64,000 bases of DNA from Sinorhizobium fredii USDA 205 (lineage in GTDB: Bacteria > Pseudomonadota > Alphaproteobacteria > Rhizobiales > Rhizobiaceae). Where the stretch lies: assembly GCF_001461695.1 (NCBI RefSeq), contig NZ_AUTC01000130.1, positions 1 through 64,000 on the forward strand. Direction: 5' to 3'. Position numbers and translations under genes: made by a program. Shown here in pieces: positions 16,807-25,885 of the stretch (within the stretch, counting starts at the first letter, position 1; each line of letters begins with the position of its first letter). The notes under the pieces were generated by a model. The model saw nothing but the letters and a program-made list of their open reading frames with translations, did not search any database and was not told where the DNA came from.

Positions 16807-17937
16807 ATGAGCGGCAAACGCAGATTGGGAGTGGGCCTGATCGGCACGGGCTTCATGGGCAAGGCCCATGCGCTCGGCTTCACGATCGCAGCGCGGGTCT
16901 TCGACCTGCCCTTCGAACTGGATCTGGTGACGGTTGCCGATGTGACCGCCGAAAGCGCCGAGACCGCCCGCGCGCGCCTCGGCTTCCGCAAGGCGACCGC
17001 CGACTGGCGCGATCTCCTGACCGATCCGGATATCGACATCATCGACATCACCACACCGAACCTGCTGCACAAGGAGATGGCGCTGGCGGCGATCGCGCAT
17101 GGCAAGCACGTCTATTGCGAAAAGCCGCTGGCGCCGACAGTTGCCGACTGTGCCGAAATGGTTGCGGCGGCCGAAAAGGCGGGCCTCATCACACAGGTCG
17201 GGTTCAACTATCTGAAGAACCCGCTCATCTTCCTCGCCAAGGACATCATCGACAGCGGCGAGATCGGCGAGATCCGGTCGTTCCGCGGCGTCCATGCCGA
17301 GGACTTCATGGCCGACGCCACCATCCCATGGGCCTGGCGGCTCGATCCGAGGAGCGGCGGCGGCGCGCTCGCCGACATCGGCAGCCACATCATCGCCTGC
17401 ATGCGCCACCTCGTCGGGCCGATCAAATCCGTCCTCGCCGAAACCGTCATCCATATACCGGAGCGTCCGGTCTCGCGCGGCGCGGCCGAGACCCGCGCCG
17501 TCGAAGTCGACGACATCGCCCGCGCCTTCGTGCGCTTCGAGAACGGCGCCACCGGCAGCTTCGAGGCGAACTGGATCGCCACAGGCCGCAAGATGCAGCA
17601 CGACTTCGAAATCTACGGCTCCAAGGGCAGCATCGTCTTCACCCAGGAACGGCTGAACGAGATCAAGGTCTACTATGCCGGCGACGACATCAAGAGCCGC
17701 GGCTTCCGTACCATCTGGGCCGGGCCGGAGCACCCACCCTACGGCGCCTTTTGCGTGGCGCCCGGACACCAGATCGGCTTCAACGATCTGAAGGCCATCG
17801 AGGTCAACGAATTCCTGGAGGCGATCGCCAAGGGCGGCAAGCCTTCGACGGATTTCCGCGAGGGCTACGAGGTCCAGAAGGTGCTTTCGGCGACGTACCG
17901 GTCGGCCCGGAGCAACGAATGGGTCGACATCGGCTGA
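16807..17937 (+). CDS. iolY: Gfo/Idh/MocA-family oxidoreductase (inositol dehydrogenase-type)
   Basis: A 376-residue NAD(P)-dependent sugar/inositol oxidoreductase. The Rossmann nucleotide motif is GLIGTGFMGKAHALGF, the family's catalytic lysine is in YCEKPLAPTV (E-K-P), and the substrate-side motif is ADIGSHIIACM with the catalytic histidine. In Sinorhizobium the gene beside iolR is called iolY and, as I recall, is linked to scyllo-inositol use; the myo-inositol dehydrogenase idhA lies elsewhere. I use the symbol on position and family, not on substrate evidence. It has its own operator/promoter and reads toward iolR. Confidence 0.85.
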   Translation: MSGKRRLGVGLIGTGFMGKAHALGFTIAARVFDLPFELDLVTVADVTAESAETARARLGFRKATADWRDLLTDPDIDIIDITTPNLLHKEMALAAIAHGKHVYCEKPLAPTVADCAEMVAAAEKAGLITQVGFNYLKNPLIFLAKDIIDSGEIGEIRSFRGVHAEDFMADATIPWAWRLDPRSGGGALADIGSHIIACMRHLVGPIKSVLAETVIHIPERPVSRGAAETRAVEVDDIARAFVRFENGATGSFEANWIATGRKMQHDFEIYGSKGSIVFTQERLNEIKVYYAGDDIKSRGFRTIWAGPEHPPYGAFCVAPGHQIGFNDLKAIEVNEFLEAIAKGGKPSTDFREGYEVQKVLSATYRSARSNEWVDIG

Positions 17938-17969
17938 TCCCGGATTGCGGGTGGGAAACATCTGCAAAA

Positions 17970-17985
17970 TGGAACGTCCGTTCTA
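17970..17985. promoter_or_regulatory. IolR-type operator upstream of iolR
   Basis: TGGAACGTCCGTTCTA: arms GAAC/GTTC spaced four, with flanking T and A, the best-formed of the three matching sites. It is 68 bp before the iolR start, suggesting autoregulation. Confidence 0.6.
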
Positions 17986-18052
17986 TCCCGACGGCGACCA
18001 ATCGATTAGAATGAGGCAAATAGAACACGAGCAAGCCTGGAGATGCCGAACG

Positions 18053-18910
18053 ATGTCAACGCCGGAGACGACCACGGATGTGCCGCAGGATTTCGAGGCG
18101 CTGAAGGCCGTCATCCTGGAACGCAAGGCGCAGTTGCCAAAGCGGCTGAAGCAGGTCGCCGCCTATTCGCTCGACAATCCGGACGAGATCGCCTTCGGCA
18201 CGGCGGCAAGCATTGCCACCTCGGCCGATGTCCAGCCCTCGACGCTGGTGCGCTTCGCCCAGCATTTCGGCTTCGAAGGCTTTTCGAGCCTGCAGCAGAT
18301 CTTTCGGGCCCGCCTGCGCGAGCGGACGCCGGGCTACGAGGACCGGTTGAAGGCGTTGCGCGGCAATGACCACAGCCGGCTCGAAAGCGGCTCGATCTTC
18401 AACGGCTTCGTTGCGGCCGCGCACCGATCGCTCGACAACATCGCGACATCCGTCGACCCGCAAGCCTTCGAGCAAGCCGTCGACATCCTCGCCAGGGCGG
18501 ACACGATCTACCTGATCGCCAAGCGCCGCTCCTATCCGATTTCCAGCTACATGGCCTATGCCTTCGGCAAGCTGAAGGTGAAATACCAGCATGTCGGCAC
18601 GGCCGCCGGCATCGACGACGATATGCTGGCGATGGCGACGAAACAGGATGCCGCCTTCGCCGTCAGCTTTTCGCCCTACGCATCGGAGAGCGCCGCCCAG
18701 GCTCGCCTGTTGGCGAACCGAAAGGTTCCGGTCGTGTCGCTGACCGATTCCGCCTTCTCACCGCTGGCCGAGTCGTCGAAAGTGTGGTTCGAACTCGTCG
18801 AGGCCGATCACGCCGGCTTCCGCTCGCTTTCGGCCAGCATGGCCTTCGCCATGGCGCTGACCGTGGCGATCGCCGAGAAGCGGCGGCGTGCCGAGGACGC
18901 GGCAATATAG
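18053..18910 (+). CDS. iolR: RpiR-family transcriptional repressor of inositol catabolism
   Basis: A 285-residue RpiR-family regulator. The N-terminal HTH_6 domain covers about residues 20-95 (LPKRLKQVAAYSLDNPDEIA, then TLVRFAQHFGFEGFSSLQQ). The C-terminal SIS sugar-phosphate-binding domain includes ADTIYLIAKRRSYPISSYMA. The ATG at 18053 is chosen over in-frame codons upstream because the family starts here and GGAG sits 10 bases before it. It is flanked by iolY and iolC, with operator-like palindromes before both itself and iolC; its stop codon lies inside the iolC operator. The expected role is repression relieved by an inositol catabolic intermediate. Confidence 0.9.
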   Translation: MSTPETTTDVPQDFEALKAVILERKAQLPKRLKQVAAYSLDNPDEIAFGTAASIATSADVQPSTLVRFAQHFGFEGFSSLQQIFRARLRERTPGYEDRLKALRGNDHSRLESGSIFNGFVAAAHRSLDNIATSVDPQAFEQAVDILARADTIYLIAKRRSYPISSYMAYAFGKLKVKYQHVGTAAGIDDDMLAMATKQDAAFAVSFSPYASESAAQARLLANRKVPVVSLTDSAFSPLAESSKVWFELVEADHAGFRSLSASMAFAMALTVAIAEKRRRAEDAAI

Positions 18911-18954
18911 AACGGAAATTCCATATTGACGAAATGACGGAATTTATGTTTCAT
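18908..18954 (+). promoter_or_regulatory. IolR-type operator and promoter of iolCDEB
   Basis: The operator TAGAACGGAAATTCCA (18908-18923) overlaps the iolR stop codon. It is followed by TTGACG (18926) - 17 bp - TTTCAT (18949), the same arrangement as at iolY. The predicted transcript would carry a leader of about 60 bases before the GTG of iolC. Confidence 0.62.
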
Positions 18955-19019
18955 ACGCTCATCGCCCATGACACGATCATAACTGTCGGCGCCGTCGCGG
19001 CGGCCGCGGGGAGGAAGCA

Positions 19020-20966
19020 GTGAGCCAGAGTTTATCGGCACAAGTTCCAGCGGGCGGCAAGCCCCTCGACATCATCACGATCGGCAGAGCTTCGGTCGAC
19101 CTTTACGGTCAGCAGATCGGCACCCGGCTTGAAGACGTGGCGAGCTTTGCCAAATCCGTTGGCGGCTGCCCCTGCAACATTTCGGTCGGCACAGCGCGCC
19201 TGGGCCTGAAATCGGCGCTGTTGACGCGCGTCGGCAACGAGCAGATGGGGCGCTTCATCCGCGAACAGCTTCAACGCGAGGGCGTGGAGACGCGTGGCAT
19301 CGTCACCGATCCGGAGCGTCTGACGGCGCTCGCAATTCTTTCCGTCGAGAACGAAAAATCCTTCCCGCTGCTCTTCTACCGCGACAATTGCGCGGACAAC
19401 GCCCTCAACGAGGACGATATCGCGGAGGACTTCATTCGCTCTGCCCGCGCGGTCCTCGTTACCGGCACGCATTTTTCGAAGCCCAATACGGATGCCGCCC
19501 AGCGCAAGGCGATCCGGATCGCCAAGGAGAGCGGCGCGAAGATCGTCTTCGATATCGATTATCGCCCGAACCTCTGGGGTCTCGCCGGCCACGATGCGGG
19601 CGAAAGCCGCTACATCGCGTCCGATCGCGTCTCGGCGCATCTGAAGACCGTGCTCGGCGACTGCGACCTGATCGTCGGCACCGAGGAAGAGGTGCTGATC
19701 GCCTCGGGCGAAAGCGACCTGCTCCAGGCACTCAAGACCATCCGTTCCCTGTCCCATGCGACGATCGTGCTGAAGCGCGGGCCGATGGGGTGCATCGTCT
19801 ATGACGGACCGATCTCCGACGATCTCGAAGACGGTATCGTCGGCAAGGGCTTCCCGATCGAGGTCTACAACGTGCTCGGCGCCGGCGACGCCTTCATGTC
19901 CGGCTTCCTGCGCGGTTGGCTGAAGGGCGAGCCGCATGCGACGTCCGCCACCTGGGCCAATGCCTGCGGCGCCTTCGCGGTGTCGCGGCTGCTCTGCGCG
20001 CCGGAGATCCCGACCTGGATCGAACTGCGGTTCTTCCTGGAAAACGGCAGCAAGGAAAGGGCGCTGCGCAAGGACGAGGCGATCAACCACGTGCACTGGG
20101 CGACGACGCGCCGCCGTGACATCCCGCTTCTGATGGCGCTCGCGATCGACCACCGCAGCCAGTTGGAAGATATCGCCGAAGGCAAGCCGGAACTGCTGGC
20201 GCGCATCCCGGCCTTCAAAGCTCTGGCCGTCAAGGCGGCCGCCGAAGTCGCCGCCGGCCGGCCCGGCTTCGGCATGCTGATCGACGACAAATACGGCCGC
20301 GATGCGCTCTATGCCGCCGGTGCCCAGCGCGATTTCTGGATCGGCAAACCGATCGAGCTTCCCGGCTCCCGGCCGCTGCAGTTCGAGTTCAGCCAGGATC
20401 TCGGCAGCCGCCTCATCGACTGGCCGGTCGACCACTGCATCAAGGTGCTGTCCTTCTACCACCCGGACGATCCGGCCGAGCTCAAGGCCGCCCAGGTCGC
20501 CAAGCTGCGCTCGGCCTTCGAGGCGGCCCGCAAGGTCGGCCGCGAGATCCTGATCGAGATCATCGCCGGCAAGCACGGCAAGCTCGATGACGACACGATT
20601 CCGCGCGCCCTCAACGAGCTCTATGATGCCGGCCTGAAGCCGGATTGGTGGAAGCTCGAGCCGCAGGCGAGCCGCACCGCCTGGGCCGCCATCGACGCCG
20701 TGATCGAGACGCGCGATCCGCTATGCCGGGGTGTCGTCCTGCTCGGCCTCGAGGCCCCCTATGAGGTCCTCAAGGACGGCTTTGCGGCGGCAAGGACCTC
20801 GAAGACGGTAAAGGGATTTGCGGTCGGCCGGACGATCTTTGCCGACGCCGCCAAGACCTGGCTCACCGGCTCGATGACCGACGAACAGGCCGTCGCCGAC
20901 ATGGCGGCAAAATTCAAGGCGCTGGTGGATCTGTGGCTCCAATTGGGTGAAACCAAGGCTGCTTAA
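19020..20966 (+). CDS. iolC: 5-dehydro-2-deoxygluconokinase fused to a DUF2090 domain
   Basis: A 648-residue fusion. Residues about 1-330 are a PfkB/ribokinase-fold kinase that phosphorylates 2-deoxy-5-keto-gluconate: GRASVDLYGQQIGTRLEDV, SVGGCPCNISVGTARLG and the catalytic NVLGAGDAFMSGFLRGW (G-A-G-D). Residues about 335-648 are a DUF2090 domain of TIM-barrel, aldolase-like type (LLMALAIDHRSQLEDIAEGK). This fused form is usual in Rhizobiales, and the second domain may supply an aldolase-like step; that is inference. The start is GTG behind GAGGAAG. It is the first gene of iolCDEB. Confidence 0.94.
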   Translation: MSQSLSAQVPAGGKPLDIITIGRASVDLYGQQIGTRLEDVASFAKSVGGCPCNISVGTARLGLKSALLTRVGNEQMGRFIREQLQREGVETRGIVTDPERLTALAILSVENEKSFPLLFYRDNCADNALNEDDIAEDFIRSARAVLVTGTHFSKPNTDAAQRKAIRIAKESGAKIVFDIDYRPNLWGLAGHDAGESRYIASDRVSAHLKTVLGDCDLIVGTEEEVLIASGESDLLQALKTIRSLSHATIVLKRGPMGCIVYDGPISDDLEDGIVGKGFPIEVYNVLGAGDAFMSGFLRGWLKGEPHATSATWANACGAFAVSRLLCAPEIPTWIELRFFLENGSKERALRKDEAINHVHWATTRRRDIPLLMALAIDHRSQLEDIAEGKPELLARIPAFKALAVKAAAEVAAGRPGFGMLIDDKYGRDALYAAGAQRDFWIGKPIELPGSRPLQFEFSQDLGSRLIDWPVDHCIKVLSFYHPDDPAELKAAQVAKLRSAFEAARKVGREILIEIIAGKHGKLDDDTIPRALNELYDAGLKPDWWKLEPQASRTAWAAIDAVIETRDPLCRGVVLLGLEAPYEVLKDGFAAARTSKTVKGFAVGRTIFADAAKTWLTGSMTDEQAVADMAAKFKALVDLWLQLGETKAA

Positions 20967-21086
20967 GCAACACAAGGACAAGTGGGAAGCGCCCGCATCC
21001 TGCTCTAACTTATGGAGTGGATCGCCGGCTGGCGGCATCAAACGACAATAGGCGGAGCGGACTTCGCCACCTGGAGGAAATTCAAA

Positions 21087-22940
21087 ATGAGCCAGAAAAC
21101 CGTGCGCCTGACCATGGCCCAGGCCGTGGCGCGGTTCATGACCCGGCAGATGACCGTCATCGACGGCAAGCGCGTGCCGATCTTCGGCGGCGTCTTCGCG
21201 ATCTTCGGCCACGGCAACGTCGCCGGCGTCGGCGAAGCGCTCTATGCCATCCGTGAAACCCTGCCGACCTACCGTGCCCAGAACGAGCAGGGCATGGCGA
21301 ATGCGGCGATCGCCTTCGCCAAGGCGAGCTTCCGCCGCCGCTTCATGGCCTGCACGAGCTCGATCGGCCCGGGAGCGCTCAACATGGTGACTTCGGCGGC
21401 ACTCGCCCATGTCAACCGCCTGCCGGTGCTCTTCCTGCCCGGCGACGTCTTCGCCAATCGCCGGCCCGACCCGGTGCTGCAGCAGGTCGAAGGCTTCGGC
21501 GACGGCACGATCTCGGCCAATGACTGCTTCCGTCCGGTGTCGCGCTATTTCGACCGCATCACCCGGCCAGAGCAGATCATCCCGGCGCTTCGCCGCGCCA
21601 TGCAGGTGCTGACCGATCCTGCCGATTGCGGCCCGGTGACGCTGTCGCTCTGCCAGGACGTCCAGGCGGAAGCCTATGATTATCCGGAATCCTTCTTCGA
21701 CGAGAAGGTCTGGGTGCCGCGCCGCGTCGAGCCCGATCTCGACGAGCTGGCATCGGCGATCGAATTGCTCAAATCCGCGAAGAAGCCGATCATCATCGCC
21801 GGCGGCGGCGTGCTCTACGCGGAAGCCACCGCAGACCTCGCGAACTTTGCAGAAAAGCACGGCATTCCGGTCGTCGAGACGCAGGCTGGCAAGTCCGCCC
21901 TGCCGCACTCGCATCCGCTCAACATGGGCTCCGTCGGCGTCACCGGCACCTCCGCCTCCAACCGGCTTGCCGAGGAGACCGATCTCGTTCTTGCCGTAGG
22001 CTCGCGCCTCCAGGATTTCACCACCGGTTCCTGGGCGCTCTTCAAGAACGACGACCTGAAGATCATCGGCCTCAACGTCCAGCCTTTCGACGCCGGCAAG
22101 CACAATGGCCTGCCGGTCATCTGCGACGCGCGCGCCGGCCTCAACAGGATGTCGGGCGGCCTCGGCGGCTATAGGGTCGATCCGAGCTGGACCGAGAAGG
22201 CGAAAGCCGACAAGGCCGAGTGGCTGGCTGCGGCCGACAAGGCGACGGCGACGACCAATGCGGCGCTTCCCTCCGATGCCCAGGTGATCGGCGCCGTCCA
22301 GCGCGCCCGCGGCGGCAGCAAGACGACGCTCATCTGCGCGGCCGGCGGTCTGCCCGGCGAGCTGCACAAGCTCTGGCAGGCGGAAGAGCCCGGCGGCTAC
22401 CATATGGAATACGGCTTCTCGACCATGGGCTACGAGGTCGCCGGCGGCCTCGGCGTCAAGCTCGCCAGACCCGAGCGCGACGTGATCGTCATGGTCGGCG
22501 ACGGTAGCTACATGATGCTGAACTCGGAGATCGCCTCGTCGATCATGCTCGGCGCCAAGTTCACCATCGTTCTCTTGGACAATGCCGGTTATGGTTGCAT
22601 CAACCGACTGCAGATGGAGACCGGCGGCGCCAACTTCAACAACCTCTTGCAGGACACGCACCACGTCGAACTGCCGCAGATCGACTTCGCCGCGCACGCC
22701 GCTGCCATGGGCGCCGTCACCCGCAAGGTCGGCTCGATCCCGGAACTCGAAGCAGCGCTCGCTGAAACCGCCAACGAAGCGCGCACCACGGTCATCGTCA
22801 TCGATACGCATCCGCTGATCACGACGGAGGCCGGCGGCCATTGGTGGGACGTCGCGGTTCCCGAGGTTTCGGAGCGGGCGGAGGTGAAGGCGGCCCGCGA
22901 GGGCTACGAGAAGGCGCTCCAGTCGCAGCGCTTCGGTTAA
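21087..22940 (+). CDS. iolD: 3D-(3,5/4)-trihydroxycyclohexane-1,2-dione acylhydrolase
   Basis: A 617-residue thiamine-diphosphate enzyme that opens the ring of the diketone made by IolE. It starts MSQKTVRLTMAQAVARFM. The N-terminal PYR domain contains GHGNVAGVGEAL and the ThDP glutamate region YRAQNEQGMANAAIAFAK. The C-terminal PP domain carries the ThDP-binding motif VMVGDGSYMMLNSEIASS ending in LLDNAGYG. The ATG at 21087 is supported by GGAGG nine bases upstream; the longer frame is not. It is second in iolCDEB, 120 bp after iolC and followed by a palindromic repeat. Confidence 0.95.
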   Translation: MSQKTVRLTMAQAVARFMTRQMTVIDGKRVPIFGGVFAIFGHGNVAGVGEALYAIRETLPTYRAQNEQGMANAAIAFAKASFRRRFMACTSSIGPGALNMVTSAALAHVNRLPVLFLPGDVFANRRPDPVLQQVEGFGDGTISANDCFRPVSRYFDRITRPEQIIPALRRAMQVLTDPADCGPVTLSLCQDVQAEAYDYPESFFDEKVWVPRRVEPDLDELASAIELLKSAKKPIIIAGGGVLYAEATADLANFAEKHGIPVVETQAGKSALPHSHPLNMGSVGVTGTSASNRLAEETDLVLAVGSRLQDFTTGSWALFKNDDLKIIGLNVQPFDAGKHNGLPVICDARAGLNRMSGGLGGYRVDPSWTEKAKADKAEWLAAADKATATTNAALPSDAQVIGAVQRARGGSKTTLICAAGGLPGELHKLWQAEEPGGYHMEYGFSTMGYEVAGGLGVKLARPERDVIVMVGDGSYMMLNSEIASSIMLGAKFTIVLLDNAGYGCINRLQMETGGANFNNLLQDTHHVELPQIDFAAHAAAMGAVTRKVGSIPELEAALAETANEARTTVIVIDTHPLITTEAGGHWWDVAVPEVSERAEVKAAREGYEKALQSQRFG

Positions 22941-22987
22941 GATTGCCCTTCCGGCGCCTGCGTTTGCTGCGCGGGCGCCGTCAGCAA

Positions 22988-23123
22988 GCGCCCCTCTCCT
23001 CGGGTTTAACCCGAGGACTAACCCTCTCCCGGCAAGCGGGGAGAGGGGACTTCAGAGGGGCGCGGCACATCCCTTCTCCCCGTCCTCACGGGGAGAAGGT
23101 GGCGGCAGCCGGATGAGGGGCGC
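22988..23123. repeat. CCCCTC-type palindromic repeat, copy in iolD-iolE gap
   Basis: About 136 bp with CCCTCTCCC...GGGGAGAGGGG and CCCTTCTCCCCG...CGGGGAGAAGG hairpins and terminal GCCCCTC/GAGGGGC. Related copies are at 24121-24279 and 45907-46045. It carries an extra small palindrome (CTCGGGTTTAACCCGAG) not present in the other two. Confidence 0.8.
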
Positions 23124-23201
23124 GCCCCGCCCACTATTTCCGCACCAGGGAAACAACAATCTTCCGCCTCCAAGCGGATGCAGTGATAGAAAGCAAGAGA
23201 C

Positions 23202-24101
23202 ATGATCCGCTACGGAACCAACCCGATCGCCTGGAGCAATGACGACGATCATTCGATCGGCGCGCATCTGACGCTCGAGGATTGCCTGTCCGATTGCCAG
23301 AAGATCGGCTTCGACGGTATCGAGAAGGGCCACAAGATGCCGTCCGATCCTGAGGCGCTGAAGCAGAAGCTTGGCTCCTACGACCTCGTATTCGTTTCCG
23401 GCTGGCATTCCACCAACTTGCTCACCCATGACGTCGAGGCCGAGAAGAAGGCGATCCAGCCGCATCTCGACCTCCTGAAGCACAATGGCTGCAAAGTGGC
23501 GATCGTCTGCGAAACCTCCAACGCCATTCACGGCGACGACTCGACATCGCTGGCGAAGGACAAGCCGGTGCTGCCGGCCGATCAGTGGAAAAAGTTCGGC
23601 GCCGATCTCGAAGCGATCGCTCGGTATTGCGCCGACCAGGGCATCGATCTTGTCTATCATCACCACATGGGCACGATCGTCCAGACCGGCGAGGAGATCG
23701 ACCTTTTGATGCAGAACACCGGCCCGGCGACGAAGCTGCTGCTCGATACCGGCCACGCCTGGTTCGGCGGCTCCGATCCGGCGGAAGTGGCGCGGAAATA
23801 CATGCACCGCGTCCGCCACATCCATTGCAAGAACGTCCGCCCGGCGGTTCGCAAGATCGTCGAAGGCGAAGGCCTCTCCTTCCTTGAGGGCGTGCGCCGC
23901 GGCGTCTTCACGGTTCCTGGCGACTCCGAAGGTGGCGTCGATTTCCTGCCGGTGCTGAAAATCGCGGCCGAACACGGCTATGATGGCTGGCTGGTGATCG
24001 AGGCCGAGCAGGATTCGGCGATGCGCAATCCCTTCGAATATCAATCGCTCGGGCTGAAATCGCTGAAGGCGTTTGCGAAGGAAGCCGGGCTCGACCAGTA
24101 A
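23202..24101 (+). CDS. iolE: Myo-inosose-2 dehydratase
   Basis: A 299-residue xylose-isomerase-like TIM-barrel enzyme dehydrating 2-keto-myo-inositol. The N-terminus ([20 protein letters not shown]) and metal-ligand stretches [37 protein letters not shown] and [13 protein letters not shown] are characteristic of IolE. The C-terminal WLVIEAEQD supplies the last acidic ligand. At 299 residues it is the usual length. It stands third in iolCDEB, with a 261-bp gap from iolD that is mostly occupied by a palindromic repeat, and AAGAGA before its ATG. Confidence 0.95.
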   Translation: MIRYGTNPIAWSNDDDHSIGAHLTLEDCLSDCQKIGFDGIEKGHKMPSDPEALKQKLGSYDLVFVSGWHSTNLLTHDVEAEKKAIQPHLDLLKHNGCKVAIVCETSNAIHGDDSTSLAKDKPVLPADQWKKFGADLEAIARYCADQGIDLVYHHHMGTIVQTGEEIDLLMQNTGPATKLLLDTGHAWFGGSDPAEVARKYMHRVRHIHCKNVRPAVRKIVEGEGLSFLEGVRRGVFTVPGDSEGGVDFLPVLKIAAEHGYDGWLVIEAEQDSAMRNPFEYQSLGLKSLKAFAKEAGLDQ

Positions 24102-24120
24102 AACTTCATCGGCTGTGGCG

Positions 24121-24279
24121 GCCCCTCATCCGGCTGCCGCCACCTTCTCCCCGCGCGCGGGGAGAAGGGATATGCCGCAGCACCTCCGTGTCCCCTCTCC
24201 CTTGAGGGGCGGGAAGAGACAAAAGGCAATCCCCAGAATCCCCTCTCCCCGCGCGCGGGGAGAGGGTTAGGGTGAGGGA
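24121..24279. repeat. CCCCTC-type palindromic repeat, copy in iolE-iolB gap
   Basis: About 159 bp starting GCCCCTCATCCGGCTGCCGC and ending with GAGAGGGTTAGGGTGAGGG. It contains two GC-rich hairpins built on CTCCCCGCGCGCGGGGAG plus an inner segment with its own CCCTCTCCC. It occupies most of the 235-bp gap between iolE and iolB. Confidence 0.82.
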
Positions 24280-24336
24280 CCAAGCGCCGCGCCCGATAAG
24301 GCTGGGAGCCGGAATTGAACAAACAGGAGACCGTAT

Positions 24337-25137
24337 ATGTCCAAACTGCTCGTCAAACCGAAAGCACAATCCGGCCTGATGCAGGAGATCACGCCCGAGA
24401 GCGCCGGCTGGACCTATGTCGGTTTCGCGCTCAACCGTCTGAAGCCGGGAGAAACCACGAGCGGCGAAGCCGGCGACAAGGAGCTTTGCCTCGTGCTCGT
24501 CAGCGGTAAGGCAAAGGTTTCCGTCGACGGCGAGGACTTCGGCGAACTCGGCGAGCGCATGACGCCCTTCGAGGGGCGGCCCTACGCCGTCTATGTGCCG
24601 AAGGGCGGCAAATGGCAGGCCGAGGCGACGACCGATCTCGATCTCGCCGTCTGCTCGGCACCCGGCGGCGAGGGCTTCAAGGCCAAGGTCATCCGCCCCG
24701 GCACGCATCCGCAGATGACCCGCGGCAAGGGCACCAACACCCGCTATGTTACCAACATCATGCCGGAGGACGACGGCTCGGCGCAGTCGCTGCTCGTCGT
24801 CGAGGTGATCACCCCGGGCGGCCATACCTCTTCCTACCCGCCGCACAAGCACGACCAGGACGACCTGCCGGCCGAAAGCTATCTGGAAGAAACCTACTAC
24901 CACCGCCTCAACCCGCCGCAGGGCTTTGCCATGCAGCGCGTCTATACGGACGACCGTTCGCTCGACGAGACGATGGCCGTGGAGGACGGGGACGTGACGC
25001 TCGTTCCGAAGGGCTACCATCCGGTCGCCGCGATCCACGGCTACGACGCCTATTATCTGAACGTCATGGCCGGGCCGAAGCGGATCTGGAAGTTCCACAA
25101 TGCCAAGGAACATGAGTGGCTGTTCACCGGCATCTGA
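24337..25137 (+). CDS. iolB: 5-deoxy-glucuronate isomerase
   Basis: A 266-residue bicupin isomerase converting 5-deoxy-glucuronate to 2-deoxy-5-keto-gluconate, the substrate of IolC. Family features include SAGWTYVGFALNRLKPGE and the central cupin metal segment TPGGHTSSYPPHKHD, then LEETYYHRLNPPQGFAMQRV. VPKGYHPVAAIHGYDAYYLN is the conserved C-terminal motif. The ATG at 24337 is preceded by AACAGGAGACCG. It is last of the cluster; iolA (the next step) is not in the window. Confidence 0.95.
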   Translation: MSKLLVKPKAQSGLMQEITPESAGWTYVGFALNRLKPGETTSGEAGDKELCLVLVSGKAKVSVDGEDFGELGERMTPFEGRPYAVYVPKGGKWQAEATTDLDLAVCSAPGGEGFKAKVIRPGTHPQMTRGKGTNTRYVTNIMPEDDGSAQSLLVVEVITPGGHTSSYPPHKHDQDDLPAESYLEETYYHRLNPPQGFAMQRVYTDDRSLDETMAVEDGDVTLVPKGYHPVAAIHGYDAYYLNVMAGPKRIWKFHNAKEHEWLFTGI

Positions 25138-25218
25138 GCCGGGATAGCAACACCACTCGACGAAACGGGCGGGCGCCCTATCGTATGTTGCTGACGCAAA
25201 GCGACGAGGAGGCCTCCC

Positions 25219-25623
25219 ATGCACATCGACGGCCAGTGCCATTGCGGCTTCGTGACCTATGAGGCGGAGATCGACCCGGAGGACGTGTCGATCTGCCATT
25301 GCACCGATTGCCAGCGGCTGACGGGCTCCGCCTATCGGGTGACGGCGGGCGCGCCGCGCGCCTCGTTCCGGCAGACCGGCGGCGAGCCGAAGCTCTACGT
25401 CAAGACCGCCGCGAACGGGCGCAAACGCCTGCAATTCTTCTGCCCGCACTGCGGCTCGCCGGTCTATACGACCGGGACGGACGAGGACGCGGAAGAGATC
25501 GGCATCCGCGTCGGGACGATCAACCAGCGCCAGGAACTCCCGCCCCGCTCGCAGATCTGGTGCTCCTCCGCCCTGCCGTGGGTGGGCGACATCGGCGCGT
25601 TACCGGGGCGGCCACGGGACTGA
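25219..25623 (+). CDS. GFA/CENP-V zinc-binding domain protein
   Basis: A 134-residue GFA-family protein (glutathione-dependent formaldehyde-activating-like fold). Zinc cysteines are seen in GQCHCGFVTYEAE, SICHCTDCQRLTG and QFFCPHCGSPVYT, the three clusters of the domain. Many members have no proven enzymatic role. GAGGAGG lies just before the ATG. It stands alone: iolB is 81 bp upstream and an inverted-repeat element plus a convergent epimerase gene lie downstream. Confidence 0.88.
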   Translation: MHIDGQCHCGFVTYEAEIDPEDVSICHCTDCQRLTGSAYRVTAGAPRASFRQTGGEPKLYVKTAANGRKRLQFFCPHCGSPVYTTGTDEDAEEIGIRVGTINQRQELPPRSQIWCSSALPWVGDIGALPGRPRD

Positions 25624-25644
25624 ACACGTAGTTTAGCGCGGGTT

Positions 25645-25850
25645 GATACCCCCCTCTGCCCTGCCGGGCATCTCCCCCACAAGGGGGGAGATTGGCCAGC
25701 AGCAAAGCCGTACCCCACGGTGAGCTCACAAATGCCGAAGTCGTCGAACACACAACGGTGCCCTCTCAGCGTAGTTGATCGAGTCGGACATCGCCGCTCG
25801 CCGATCTCCCCCCTTGTGGGGGAGATGCCCGACAGGGCAGAGGGGGGTGC
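25645..25850. repeat. About 205-bp inverted-repeat element (MITE-like), intergenic copy
   Basis: Terminal inverted repeats of about 45 bp (ACCCCCCTCTGCCCTGCCGG at one end, its complement at the other, each with CTCCCCCACAAGG) enclose about 110 bp of non-palindromic sequence. The inner part shares GCAAAG, CTCGTCGAAC-like and CTCAGC blocks with the copy at 62154-62355. No reading frame for a transposase is present. It lies between convergent genes. Confidence 0.85.
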
Positions 25851-25885
25851 GACGCTGGCCATTCCGCAGCCGCGCAGCGGCATAA

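Noticed and set aside
19020..20966. IolC-DUF2090 fusion as a novelty
   Set aside because: This fusion is the usual form in Rhizobiales, so not reported as a finding.
20721..22841. 706-residue frame antisense to iolC/iolD
   Set aside because: Shadow frame; the ThDP enzyme on the other strand is unambiguous.
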